The position numbers and the translations under genes are program-made. Positions 30,841 through 40,511 of a stretch of 64,000 nt of DNA are shown here, piece by piece (position 1 is the stretch's first letter; each line of letters opens with the position of its first letter). The DNA lies in NCBI GenBank assembly GCA_905160935.1, contig CAJHZI010000308.1:137001-201000 (forward strand). Direction: 5' to 3'. Under the pieces are notes generated by a model, which did no database searches, had not been told where the DNA came from, and saw only the letters and a program-made list of their open reading frames with translations. The stretch is from Enchytraeus crypticus (Eukaryota > Annelida > Clitellata > Enchytraeida > Enchytraeidae).

Positions 30841-32727
30841 ACTCTTCCCGACATGCTAACTGAATCTGCGAGGCTTTGCTAAAACCAACGCGCCCAAGCC
30901 GTACCACATTAATCGCTTGACTTATAGTCATAAATAAAGATCTCCGTGAGTCCATGATTGTGATCTTCCGTGACGAAGCGGTCAATGACTTGTGGACTCC
31001 GCCTACTCGGGCTGAGAGGGGGCGGAGCCTAGTCGACCCCTGATGGCGTATCACTCTGGGGGAGGCGGTTATCTCTTGTTTACGTATTCGAAACCAGCCT
31101 ATATTCTCTGGCGGGTTTAATTCTTCCAGAAGCTGTTGCGACAAATCCTGACTCTCACCATCTAACTCTGAATTAATCCCATAATTCCGGGCATCTTCGT
31201 CTTCCTCCGATTCATCCTCAAACTTTCTTTGCAGACGTTGTAAATTCCCCACAAACACAGGATCGACTCCTTGGACTTCCAGTCTAATCATTGCATCATG
31301 GGAGAGAGGCTCATCTATTCATCGTGCTGCCTGACGTAGGAGGCTCTGCCATATGACCCTGTTGAGCTGCGAAACATCGGGTGACTGGATCTCCTATCAA
31401 ATGAGCCTTCCGGGCGTACGATTCCATCGCCATATGCATCTAATGGAAACCTCTGTGTTGATCTTCCAGCCAATATGGGATTTGATCTTCTGGACAGGGA
31501 ATTCTTTAGCTGCGCAGCATCGTCGTCACCGTCTCGGGTATAGGAAAATCGCTGTGGTTGCGACGACCTTCTAGTAAGGAACGGACTGAGATTCCTGGCC
31601 GGAGAGGAGTCAAATCTTGCGAGCTCTTCCCCAAGATCTCCATATTATTATTATTTGTATTATTATTATCATTATTATTATTATTTTAATTGCCCTGGGC
31701 TGTATAAGGCCCTGGGCTAAAATATAAGATAAAAATGACTTTATTTAATTAAAAGAAAGATTAAAATGATGAGATGATTATCATTATTATTATTATTATT
31801 ATTATTTATTATTTTTATTATTATTAAATGTTAAGTTATTGGGAGTGCACTTCAGAAGATAGTTGTTTGTGTACATAGCATCGCACGAAAAAACTCGTAT
31901 CCACTCAATACCTGTTTACACTAAACCTATTGAATCCATTAGCGCGAGTACATATGTATGTGTGTAATTTAACACATACTTCATTAATTTTTGTTTAGTT
32001 TTCTTCAATTGACAGCTGGATGATCAATCTACAGCTGGACCATTGCCAAGGCTCCTGACAAAAACATGCAATATTTGATGTATAATCAAATGAACCAATT
32101 AAACAAAATTACTCTTGATTAAGAACAAATAATTATAAACAAATTAAACTAAATGTATTGAGTGTTAGGAACCTCTTTGTTTATAGACGAGGCAGATGAG
32201 AGGAACAGTGTTGGGCCTCGAGGAGAGTGCATGACCTTGACATCCCATTGCGTGATCAATCACTTCCAAAGTGCTCAGCACTACACACTTGTGGGCGCCC
32301 AAGTGCACCATGTATATATCTCCATAACACTCAGCCCACTGTCACAAACACGCACAGATTAGTGACAATATAAAAAATATGTCATAACTTTTGTTCATGC
32401 GAGAGAGATGAAAAAATATCATATTTGATTAAACCTGGAAATTATACAATACTATTAATATTTATATGTTGTTTTACTAATAATTATACACACCTGGAGA
32501 AACCGATCTGGGATGGAGTCGTTGGAACCAGACAACTGGAAGAGGTTGCCAACTAAGGGTAGGGTGATAGGTCCCGCTGGACTGGGCAGACATTCCTTCC
32601 TTGCTGGACAGATACTACACTTCCTGCTGTCCCAGTACAGCTTAGCGACGTACAGTGTGCCGCACCCAATTGCCGCCGCCGCTATAGATTTACTGTTCAT
32701 CATCTCGTCTATAATGAGCGCAAACAC
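22301..32727 (-). CDS. cytochrome P450 (clan 2-like), complete, 9 exons
   Basis: Gene-level entry. The minus-strand exons are 32494-32727, 32173-32338, 29212-29452, 28422-28551, 26776-26923, 25869-26005, 24777-24873, 22944-23162 and 22301-22500. They sum to 1572 bases, 524 codons with stop, and every junction phase agrees. Landmarks in order: N-terminal anchor, hinge LPSPAGPITLPLVGN, C-helix WKKER, I-helix VCGTEPVS, K-helix EVLR, FCPDRF, and heme site FGKGPRACIG with the thiolate cysteine. Length and motifs fit a microsomal clan 2 monooxygenase; the substrate is unknown. Oddity: the I-helix threonine that follows the conserved acid is proline, so normal O2 activation may be altered. Retroelements and SINEs lie in its introns. 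It is antisense to the receptor gene. Confidence 0.92.
22944..23162 (-). CDS. P450 exon 8: PxRF to heme loop
   Basis: Acceptor gtgcatcag. LPLGIPHSARCTASVGGYCI and AGSVVICNINAVHMNECYWD are the beta-1/beta-4 block, FCPDRF is the PERF box, and GFIPFGKG starts the heme loop. It ends AAA GG.. split as G|gtaagt, phase 1. Confidence 0.93.
23590..24135 (+). mobile_element. 3' end of REL-endonuclease LINE (family R) in a P450 intron
   Basis: Plus-strand remnant with frames for CISWDITVTDTFSASNLS, then PIAFETL, FINEFGRRTSAITGD, FLLQRLSIALQRFNAVCVRG and a stop. The WD.TV.D block is the catalytic core of a restriction-like endonuclease. The 3' UTR ends 'cctatacagcccaggg' with an AAT-rich tail. The 3' end is related to 40060-40200, and inverted to 31640-31770. 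Confidence 0.75.
24360..24535 (+). repeat. LINE family B 3'-end remnant
   Basis: Decayed match to the end of 27316-27723: 'gaagatagagaggaggcgatatacaccatggacctg', then 'agcagtgtactgagag'. Confidence 0.6.
24625..24760. repeat. short tandem AGTGCAACAGAC repeats
   Basis: Five or so units with the core agtgcaacagac and spacers of variable length, the last ones being 'aataagag'. It ends 15-20 bases from P450 exon 7. Confidence 0.8.
24777..24873 (-). CDS. P450 exon 7: K-helix ExxR
   Basis: Acceptor accgtag, phase 0. The exon reads VICPGLVPDFSHLPYLPYVK then ATMCEVLRRFTV. EVLR is the K-helix ExxR, which forms the core salt-bridge triad. It ends GTC T|gtgagt, phase 1. A small AGTGCAACAGAC tandem lies directly beyond the donor. 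Confidence 0.92.
25225..25400 (-). repeat. LINE family B 3' end, antisense
   Basis: The inverse carries the LINE tail around 'caccatgaacctgcc..' and the 'gaggaagaccgagacatgag' block also seen at 61560-61720. Confidence 0.6.
25869..26005 (-). CDS. P450 exon 6: I-helix, threonine replaced
   Basis: Acceptor gattatag. The exon reads EQLEVTLIDMLVCGTEPVSA then ALSWAVLCMIIHQDVQARCH and EEIDA. The oxygen-binding motif (A/G)Gx(E/D)T appears as CGTEP: the acid is kept, but the threonine codon is CCT (Pro). It leaves at phase 0 with donor gtacgt. Confidence 0.93.
26776..26923 (-). CDS. P450 exon 5: G/H-helices
   Basis: Acceptor atatgtag, phase 0. The exon reads IKEDVNNMDALVCMMDEEIN then KHRCSLDPCAPKCLLDLLL, matching the EI.KHR.SLDP..P.D..D.LL block of clan 2. 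It ends TGC A|gtgggt, phase 1. An unusual cysteine cluster (NTCGCGPDPC) lies just before the I-helix. Confidence 0.85.
27060..28330 (+). mobile_element. cluster of LINE family B 3' fragments
   Basis: 27316-27723 is a clean 135-codon C-terminal part: LVWTTLLYGCETWTLRKED, RKKRWIGHILRG, KRGRGRPRLGMLDDLETHSY, then WRRYVPWACQ. Decayed versions of the same piece flank it at 27060-27300 and 27740-28010. 28030-28330 is the same region inverted. The domain order is that of the region after the RT in jockey-like or RTE-like LINEs. It lies in P450 intron 4-5. Confidence 0.85.
28422..28551 (-). CDS. P450 exon 4: F-helix region
   Basis: Acceptor gcgtgcag completes an arginine codon (AG|A). The exon reads YKYKGKSLKCLIDRI and later FFPLLTKLPSCLMPR, the F-G region with the F(F)P.L..LP pattern. 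It ends at phase 0 (AGG|gtctgt). Forty-three codons are open and in phase with both neighbours. Confidence 0.82.
29212..29452 (-). CDS. P450 exon 3: C- and D/E-helices
   Basis: Acceptor gatttag completes a glycine codon. EEAWKKERE holds the C-helix WxxxR that contacts a heme propionate. SNLIHMAVTNIMAIYLFG matches the E-helix NLI..A..N+I...FG block. It leaves at phase 2 (TGC AG|gtctca). It merges what are two exons in many vertebrate CYP2 genes. Confidence 0.88.
29560..29790 (+). repeat. tRNA-like SINE, third type
   Basis: A-box-like TGGCGAAACGGCTAGAG and B-box-like GGTTCAAAGCC lie about 45 bases apart. An unrelated body running to 29790 follows, then directly the (ATT)n tract that starts near 29818, as a SINE tail would. 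Confidence 0.55.
29815..30585. repeat. long (ATTATA/ATT)n simple-repeat block
   Basis: About 770 bases made almost only of ATT, AATT and TTATAA variants, changing register several times. Both strands are open as poly-Ile/Tyr/Asn, which has no coding meaning. A second (TTA)n tract lies at 30788-30840. Confidence 0.95.
30836..31600 (-). pseudogene. retroelement ORF fragments, unknown family
   Basis: Minus strand: about 85 open codons at roughly 31310-31570 (..RRSNPILAGRSTQRFPLDAY..), then after a break 151 codons at 30836-31291. These have an acidic coiled-coil-like stretch (LQRLQRKFEDESEEDEDARN) and a basic end. The charge pattern suggests a gag-like or ORF1 protein. There is no RT here. It is flanked by LINE family R tails and ATT repeats. 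Confidence 0.5.
31640..31860 (-). repeat. LINE family R 3' tail, antisense
   Basis: The inverse matches the 24000-24060 tail ('aataaagt', then 'cctatacagcccaggg'). It is followed on its 3' side by (AAT)n at 31640-31685. Confidence 0.65.
32173..32338 (-). CDS. P450 exon 2: beta-1 region
   Basis: Acceptor tgtgacag. The exon reads WAECYGDIYMVHLGAHKCVV, then ALSSRPN, the A-helix/beta-1 and B-helix signature of clan 2 enzymes (YG.I..V.LG...VV, then SxRP). It enters at phase 0 and leaves at phase 1 (AGA G|gttcct). Confidence 0.9.
32494..32727 (-). CDS. P450 exon 1: anchor and proline hinge
   Basis: 78 codons. The start is taken at MFALIIDEMM; in-frame Met codons at residues 9 and 10 could also be used. 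A hydrophobic segment (SIAAAAIGCGTLYVAKLYW) is followed by basic and Cys-rich residues, then the hinge LPSPAGPITLPLVGNLFQL. It ends FLQ|gtgtgt at phase 0. Confidence 0.88.
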
Positions 32728-33794
32728 TTATGAATTAGCCTAGAAGATTTTATATCAGGGACACTCGCTGCCAATTGAACTCATTATTACTGAACGATAA
32801 ATTAAAGCAATGGCGTGGTTCGCTATCATGCAGTGATGCAGAAATACTTTTCAAGCAGATACTTTTCTCTCAGATTTCATGTGGCAATGAATGATCAACT
32901 CCATCCTGAGATTTTGGTTGAGTTAGTTAGAAACTTACTTCAAATAGTCTGAAATCTTAAGTTTGCTATATACCAAATGATTTCATGACAATAATGACAT
33001 TCCAAATAATAATAAAATCATCCACTGTCATCACCATTCACAGGTTTTGTCTACAATATTGTCATACATATAAGTGAAATTAGCATTTCCTTTCCATTAT
33101 TCTTCATTTTATGATGAAATAAGACGATACCTTGGCACAATGGTTTATTGTTTCCGTTGAAATTTTGAGTGATACTTAATTTACATGTCCGGGCAAAGAT
33201 TCTCGAAGCCTAATTGTATTCAAATAATTAAACAAGCAACCGAAATATTTATTAATAAAGTATTAAATGAAAACTAGAAGGGTTTTCTCAATGCAATATT
33301 GGAATCATTATTGTCTTAATGCAATAATTCAATTTACAAGGACTGAAGAATGATGGCTATAAAACTTTTGTTGGATAAATCGCATCATAATATCAGTTCA
33401 ACATTAATATAATTTAGAAGTCGTAATATTAGATTAGTCATAGTATTTGATTTAAATGTTTTATTGCATAATTAATCAGGTTACAATTACTCCTCTACTA
33501 AGCATCCCTTCTGCAATTGAAAATTAATTATAATTTACTAATTAATAATATCTAGGTGGGTAGGTTAACATCTACTCCACGAAATCATTAATTAAAGGAT
33601 CTATTTATCTAAAGTATGTTTTTTTTTAAAAATAGTGTTATAGCATATATAGGCACCGAACATGGGTGTTGGATATAGATAAAATAGTACCGACGTTTAA
33701 ATACCTGTTATTTTAAACTGTTTTCAAGTAGTTTATCAAGCTTATATAGGACTATTTCACTTGTTAAGAATACTAGCTCGTATTTAAGAGAGAA

Positions 33795-33825
<31 letters not shown>

Positions 33826-35285
33826 AATAGAGAGGGAGAGAGACATAGAGAGAGAGAAATAGAGAGAAAGAGAGAGAGAACTATATGCTTATTTCGACAA
33901 CAGAATTAATACATACAGGTTGATACAGCATGCAAGTTTACACAAAAGCAATCCCAAAAGCATAGAAATTCACAGATTTAATACAATTTCATTGTTACTT
34001 ATTGATAAGACTACATGTAGTAGGAGCCTGACCCATAATATGGACATAGGCCAGAGAGTTTTATCCATTACTGGAGAATCTGTCACAACTCTAAATATAC
34101 AAAGGTCATCAAACACATAAGGTGATATTGGATATTTGTGAAACTATATCAGATTTAATTCAACGTTTTGAAACATTCGCGAAAAGATATTAGCCCGTAG
34201 ACCTATTGATAAAGTTTCTTTGAGCAATTTTATGGAAGTTAAGGGTCTACGCTTTTTTAATATAAACATATAAGTTTCCATTAAAGCCACTCTGCAAGCG
34301 GATTTAGCTATTTCAATAGATACTTTTGACACTGGTAATTAGGCCTACTTACGTAGAAAAGAACTTTATTAGAAAAGTTTGATGTGTTTTCATGTCACAA
34401 AGATACTTTCAGAGTTGGCTTGAAATTTAACCGATATCCCAATTTTTATCAGACAGGCATCATTTTCTTTCGGCCAGGCAGTAATACAATTTGACCTAGT
34501 GCGATGGTCAGTATTTCACGTTTTCTATAAATGTAAAAGGTTCGAAGAGATACCGCTAGCTTCTGTGCAGCAAAGGTTAACAATCAACGATATGGTTAGA
34601 TTGGTTGAGCTGAACTAAAGTCGTTCCTGACGGAGAAATATGGAATGAGAAAGATGATGAAATGAGGCTTTTCCTGTACAATCTCGTTATTAAGTGTAAA
34701 ATTCTATATTCATAGTTAAACAATATACATACATGTATACTTACTGAACTAGGTCGAATCGGATTCAGTGCATTCAAATTGTTACAGGATTCGTCAGTAA
34801 CACAACAGCCAAACACTAGGACAACTATGTTTAAAGATTGTACTGAATGAATATACAGTAGTTATGCTAAACTAATTCAGAATTAATACACGATTGTTAT
34901 TAATTGTAAATAATTGGTATTATAAGTTTTAATTTTATCCCCTCTGCATGTTGTTTCCTGAAATAGAATATTTAGAAGACTTTTAAATTATATGCATGAC
35001 ATCAGTTAACTCACAGTTTTATACATGCATATTACATTATGTAACAGAATTTAAATATTTAATGACATTTTCTTCGTGCATGTTTGCCTTCAGATCAACT
35101 AAATCCACGACTGAAGCTCCGAGATATCTATAAATCATCGTTTTCCAGTCTTCTGCTTTCCTATTAGTGATTCTTTAGATGATCTTTATATGCTGGATTA
35201 AGTTGATCTAAAGGTAAAAATGCGCGAAGAAAATGTCATAAAAATATAAATGTTCACTTTTATGAAAACGACAAGCAAATAAATT
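32728..35285. other. upstream of the P450; no gene recognised
   Basis: Presumably includes the P450 promoter, but no clear TATA or element was found. A GA-rich tract with GACAGA lies at 33785-33882. The frame at 34144-34332 is not recognised. Confidence 0.4.
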
Positions 35286-35289
35286 TTTC

Positions 35290-36290
35290 CTTTTCTAATC
35301 ATGATTCCGATCAGAAACTAACTCATCTCTCATCCATTCTAGACCAGGTTTACTCTTGGTTTTGTGCTAATCGTCTTGCTGTTAATCCCTCCAAAACTGA
35401 TTACCTTTTGATTGGCACTCCTTTGCAAAGAAGTAAAATTACTAATAACTTTGTTCATTTTCAAAATCTTACTCTTACACCTCGATCCGCCAAAAACCTC
35501 GGAGACATATTTGATGAAAACTTTGACTTTAAATCCCACATCTCTTACATTTGTCGCGCTTCTTTCTTTCAGATACGTCAGCTTAGGCAAATACGTCCAT
35601 CCCTTACTAGAAATTCATCTAATATCCTTACAAATTCTACAGTTCATTCAGAGCTTCATAACTGCAATTCATTATTATATGGTTTTGCCTTCTTCTTCTC
35701 TCAATCGTTTGCAGCACGTCCAAAATTCTCTCGCACATGTTGTTTGCAAGTCCTCTAGACTTCAATCTCGCTCTCTTCTTTGCAGTCTCACTAGCTCACT
35801 GTTAATCAACACATAAAGTATAAAAAAGCTCTATTAACTTTCAAAACTCTGCGATTTAGCAAGCATTCTTACTTATCTGAAATTCTTCTTCCCTATCGTC
35901 CCTCACGTTCACTTCGTTCCACCGATGCCAATCTTCTCTCTGTTCCAAATATGCTCACATCATTGGACAGACGTTCATTTTCTTATTTAGCACCCACATA
36001 ATGGAACTCTTTGCCTATATATCTTCACTCTTGTTCTTCTCTTTTGAACTTTCAACTTTCTCTCTAGTAAGCTTATGACTTACCTTTCCCAACGTAGACA
36101 TAATCGATCTACCCAGACCATTTTTGATCACCGGACCGGCTTTCGTTTAGGTCTATATTCTCAGCACATTTCTTTTGCAGATTGATTTAGATGAAATGAT
36201 CTGTAGTGATGGGTGCTGCGGGGACGTCCCTGACATCATCCTTGGATGAGGAAACGGTCGTTAAACCTTGACGATTATTATTATTATTTA
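35290..36290 (+). mobile_element. 5'-truncated CR1/Jockey-group LINE (family C), plus
   Basis: The RT end LDQVYSWFCANRLAVNPSKT DYLLIGT is followed by thumb and C-terminal parts in two frames (LTPRSAKNLGDIFDENFDFK; later LPYRPSRSLRSTDANLLSVP). The 3' UTR 'gatgatgtcagggacgtc' type block and 'ggaaacggtcgttaaacctt' end in (ATT)n. Frameshifts throughout. Same family as 56080-57171, and probably 53920-54230. Confidence 0.85.
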
Positions 36291-36519
36291 TAGTGACATG
36301 CCACATAATTTAACCTTTTAAGCTTTATACTAGAGTCACTTGTTCGTTCTATCGTTTTGAATATTTATAGTCACGTTATTCTAATTTTTATCTCTTTATT
36401 GTTGCTAAGATATATAAAAACACAAACACCAAGGCCTATGGCGTCATCATGACAAAGATTTATTGCTATTTTGTACGAGAAACATTTGAATGGACATTTA
36501 CATTGACATAGCACATTAT

Positions 36520-36608
36520 AAACACACACACAAATATATATATATATATTTATATATATATATACATATTAATATATATATATAATTTATATATATACAT
36601 GTATATAT

Positions 36609-36668
<60 letters not shown>

Positions 36669-36687
36669 TGTATATATGTGTAGATTC

Positions 36688-36749
<62 letters not shown>

Positions 36750-36806
36750 ACACACACATATATATATATATATATATACTACATATATATATATATATAT
36801 ATTTAT

Positions 36807-36847
<41 letters not shown>

Positions 36848-36850
36848 GTG
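36520..36850. repeat. (TA)n/(CA)n microsatellite block
   Basis: Alternating TA and CA runs, with a 17-unit-scale ACAC run near 36690. Palindromic and likely unstable. Open frames here are artefacts. Confidence 0.95.
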
Positions 36851-38590
36851 GGAATAGTATAGACACAGATGTATTATATATATAATGTATATATAACTTG
36901 ATATACGTTTGTACATGTATTTGCTGCATATACGTATATACACTGTACAGTTGACATGCATATACATGCATACAATAGGCCCCTACAATGAAATTTGTCG
37001 TAATTTATGTAAGCTAGAGCTAAGATAATATTCCAGCGCAGACGACAGTTAATGTCATCAATTCTAACTAAGAATCATCTCGTTGCAGTCGTTCAGTATT
37101 TTTATTCACTGGTGGACGGATGGGTATGTTAATGCTGTGTCTAGGGAACGATCTTTCTCCCGCACTACTGGACTCTATGATTCCAGGCTGCGATATACCA
37201 ACCGGTTCCTACTAAAAGACGGAACAATATATTAAAGGAACAATCAGTTTGACTTTTGGTATTTCTCTGCTGGTGACATATTTTAGACTGGCATCTTTGA
37301 GTAGCCTAGCCTCTAATGGTCCGATGATCTTTAGCCACTATTCTTCAACTCTGCAGAGAATTAATGACCATGAAAAAGTAATTTGGTAACTTCTTTCTTT
37401 ATGTCATTTTTAACGTCATGATTATTCAAGTGACAATACAAAGGGCTTTTTGATTAGATTTTCATGTCAGTATTTTGTGTGGAAAATCTCGCACATTAAC
37501 AGGAACGGCAATATGAACAATTGACCAATGAACAATTTAAGTTTTAATTTATTATCACAAAAGGCCCATGTCTATGTTATGTCTTCGAGATTTACTTTTT
37601 TCTGTATAAAAATTCTAATGAGTACGTGCTCTACTATGTCACTATGAATTATAAATGTCTACTATTCTTCTCTCTCTTCAACAATTAGAAAAAGAGAATC
37701 ATCAATCCTATAATTTTGTGCCTAAAACTCAGCGTTTGAATAATGCACACCCATTGCAGAACGACTTTTAAATGTTAATCTGATAGTCTTGGTTGCAAAC
37801 TGGATGGGGATTTTTTAGATCTCATGGGTAATATTACCTGCTGAATCAGTTTGTAGACGAGATATGATTGGTTGAATCACCTTGGGATGTCTTTCGCCTA
37901 CGCAGAAATTTATTTTAAATGTCTCGGGTCAACTAAATCGGAAAATTGAATTAAGTTAAACAAACTCATTTTCTCAACCTACCTCCAGTCTCACATATGC
38001 TTTATACATGCATATAGGGTAAGGTGGTAAAATGGTATAGGATAATCCATCAAATGCCATACGGTAAAATTTTGGAAAGGTCAAATTATCCCTGAAATAA
38101 AATCGAGTATTAGAATTATTCTGACGAAATTTTTAAAGCAGATTTTATGAACTAGACCTTCAGACACGCCCACACAATAAACCTTTTTGACATATACCCA
38201 GCATCAGATATATGCACAGTAACTTCAATAGAACATTGACACATTTGTAACCTGCTGCAGGTACATAAAAATTCTTATTATATTTCAAGCACGCAGCCGA
38301 CTGGTTATTTTGGCTGTGAGGATAATTTCAAGTAATCAAACAATCAATTCATCAAATTAAATTGTCAATATATCAATCCGTCAATTAAACAATCAATTAC
38401 TTAATTAATAATTACAGTACATTAATTTATAAATCAATCAATCAAAGGTTATCAATAAAATTAATCTTTTTAAGCAGTCAAGCAAGTCATTTTTATAAAT
38501 GAGACCAAACGACCTTTTCAGATCCATCAAAATAAATTAATGAGCTATATCTCTCACTCTCTCTCTCTCTCTTTCTCTCATATGTAAGGA
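36851..38590. other. no gene recognised
   Basis: Unique AT-rich sequence with a short CT tract at 38553-38580. Around 38330-38450 'aatcaatc' motifs are frequent. Confidence 0.4.
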
Positions 38591-38599
38591 CTCCAGTCT

Positions 38600-39130
38600 T
38601 CTTTGTATTCGGTTTTCCTCTTCTTGTCCACATTCGAGTGGATCCATAAATCATATAACATTAATAATCTCGATCTGCTTCTCTTTCCTACTATTCTACC
38701 TTCTATGACCTCTTTTAGTAAACTTCACTCCAATAAAGTGTATCTCAACTAGCTTTTCTTCCTATTTATTAAAACATTTATCAATTGCCTATCTATACCA
38801 ACACTCTACTGAACTTCTTCGTTTTTAACGTTTTGAGTAAAAAAGCTGGTAAAGCTGAGGTTAACGTCAGTTTCCTCACTTGAAAGCGATGTCAGTGACG
38901 GGAGAGCCCAGTATTGAACCGCCACATACTGATCCGCGGTCGAGTATCATACCGAATTCGCCACAGGCTCCAGCCAACAGCTAGTTCTTTCTATTCTTCT
39001 CAATTTCCACATTTGTAACGCTTCAAGTTTACTGATATCTTCCTTTCTTAAGGTCCATGTTTCACATTCATACAATAGCGTAGTCCAAACCATGGTTTTC
39101 AGTATATTTACCTTTTGGCTTCCTTTAAAC
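38600..39130 (-). mobile_element. LINE family B fragment split by a SINE
   Basis: Inverse of the family B 3' region (compare 27316-27723): 'cttcctttcttaaggtccatgtttcacattcatacaatag' encodes the YGCETWTL block on the minus strand. The LINE is interrupted at 38839-38976 by a family 1 SINE; LINE sequence continues on both sides. Confidence 0.75.
38839..38976 (-). repeat. tRNA-derived SINE, family 1, inside a LINE
   Basis: Contains 'gtcagtttcctcacttgaaagcgatgtcagtgacggg', then the B- and A-box complements, as in the copy at 1400-1532. Its B box has lost a base (gtattgaaccg). Confidence 0.75.
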
Positions 39131-39814
39131 TTTTTATTACATGTACAGATTCTTTACTATTACAAGATGTCTCTTTTGCTTTTTGTAATCCTACAGCATA
39201 TTCCAGTCCCACTGAAAACTATTTGACAATATGAACTATATACAATTTTGTTTCAATTCAGTTATAGGAAGTTTCATCCATTTTTAAACTATCCATTCCT
39301 AATTTCAAATAATCGCTAAACTTGGTATAAACAGTAGTGAGCTTTCTGCCATTGTACTTCTCGAAGTGTAGGCCCTACTTCGATTTTGACACTAATAAAA
39401 GAGACTTAAATCCTCTCTGAAATTTCTGCCTATGCTTTTCTCTAGAGTAAAACTTAGCTTTCAACTAGTATTCAGCTTTCCACTATTGGTCCTCAAGGAA
39501 GAGCGCAAACCATGTTTTGCAGATAATTAATTTTTGACAGAGAATTTAAGATCTAAATTTAATTAAAATTATAATTCATTTGAATTAGAGTTAACACAAA
39601 CTAGGACAATTAATTAACTTTTTTATACCTCGTTGCTGGTACCAAATGTCCAATAACGAAGAAAGTTTATAATTTTCACGAAAACTACATGTGCAAATTC
39701 TTTTAACATTTGAAACAAAACAGATTTCTCAAAACGCATGTGGCTTAAAACTATACGGCAACGTTAGGTCTTTATACATTCAAACCTTGCGCCACAATAA
39801 TAAAGTGGTTTAAT

Positions 39815-39977
39815 AGAGGTAGTGGTAGTAGTAGCAGCAGTAGTGGAAGTGGTAGTAGTGGTAGTAGTGGTAGTGGTAATGGTAGTGGTAATGGTAGACT
39901 GGTAGTGTTAGTGGTATTAGTAGTAGTAGTAGTAGTAGTTGTTGTTGTTGTTGTTATAGTGATGCTGCTCAGTAGCA

Positions 39978-40032
<55 letters not shown>

Positions 40033-40035
40033 AAT
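39815..40035. repeat. (GGTAGT)n, (GTT)n and (AAT)n microsatellites
   Basis: Purine-rich GGTAGT units grade into TAG, TTG and AAT trinucleotides up to the LINE family R tail at 40040. Confidence 0.9.
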
Positions 40036-40039
40036 TATT

Positions 40040-40205
40040 ATTAATCACAATAACAATGTTTTCACGCTGTCTACGTTCGTGGCACATTGACGAATGCGGC
40101 TTCCCAGAGCGTAGAGGAATTATTTTAAACATTTCTTTTTCATCTTTCATTAATTAAATAATGTCCTTTTATATTATTTTTTAGCCCAGGACTATTTAGC
40201 CTCTT
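40040..40205 (+). repeat. LINE family R 3' end, plus strand
   Basis: Contains 'gctgtctacgttcgtggcac', the end of the protein (compare 23915), then 'cagagcgtagaggaattatttt', a stop and the UTR. It meets the minus-strand copy tail to tail near 40220. Confidence 0.7.
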
Positions 40206-40232
40206 TTATGTTATTTGTTAGCCCAGAGATCT

Positions 40233-40490
40233 TTACTTAGAGGAAGGGATGCCTGCTCTTGAAAGTGCTCGCCATATTAAGTCATTTAAATTGTGATGAC
40301 GAGACATTCTACCTGAGCTTCGTTTGCGGGAGAGGCCGTGGAGACCTAAAGCGTCGACTTCATGACCGCAGAGACACATGTGAGGTTCGCAAGTTTTCGC
40401 CCCTAAACGGAAACTAACGGCTACTCGAATCGCCTCATTGTCTAAAAAAAAGCCCACAAGAAGCAACAGGGAGAGCGTGAAGCCAGTCAC
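40233..40490 (-). pseudogene. family R LINE Cys-His block
   Basis: CEPHMCLCGHEVDALGLHGL then SSGRMSRHHNLNDLI, the knuckle and first endonuclease helix. A preceding frameshift separates it from the RT frame, and the family's usual second cysteine position reads SRK here instead of SCK. Confidence 0.75.
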
Positions 40491-40511
40491 TGCTTCTTTT
40501 TGTTGATACAG

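Noticed and set aside
34144..34332. possible minus-strand small protein
   Set aside because: No recognisable pattern or splice context; 62 codons is expected by chance here.
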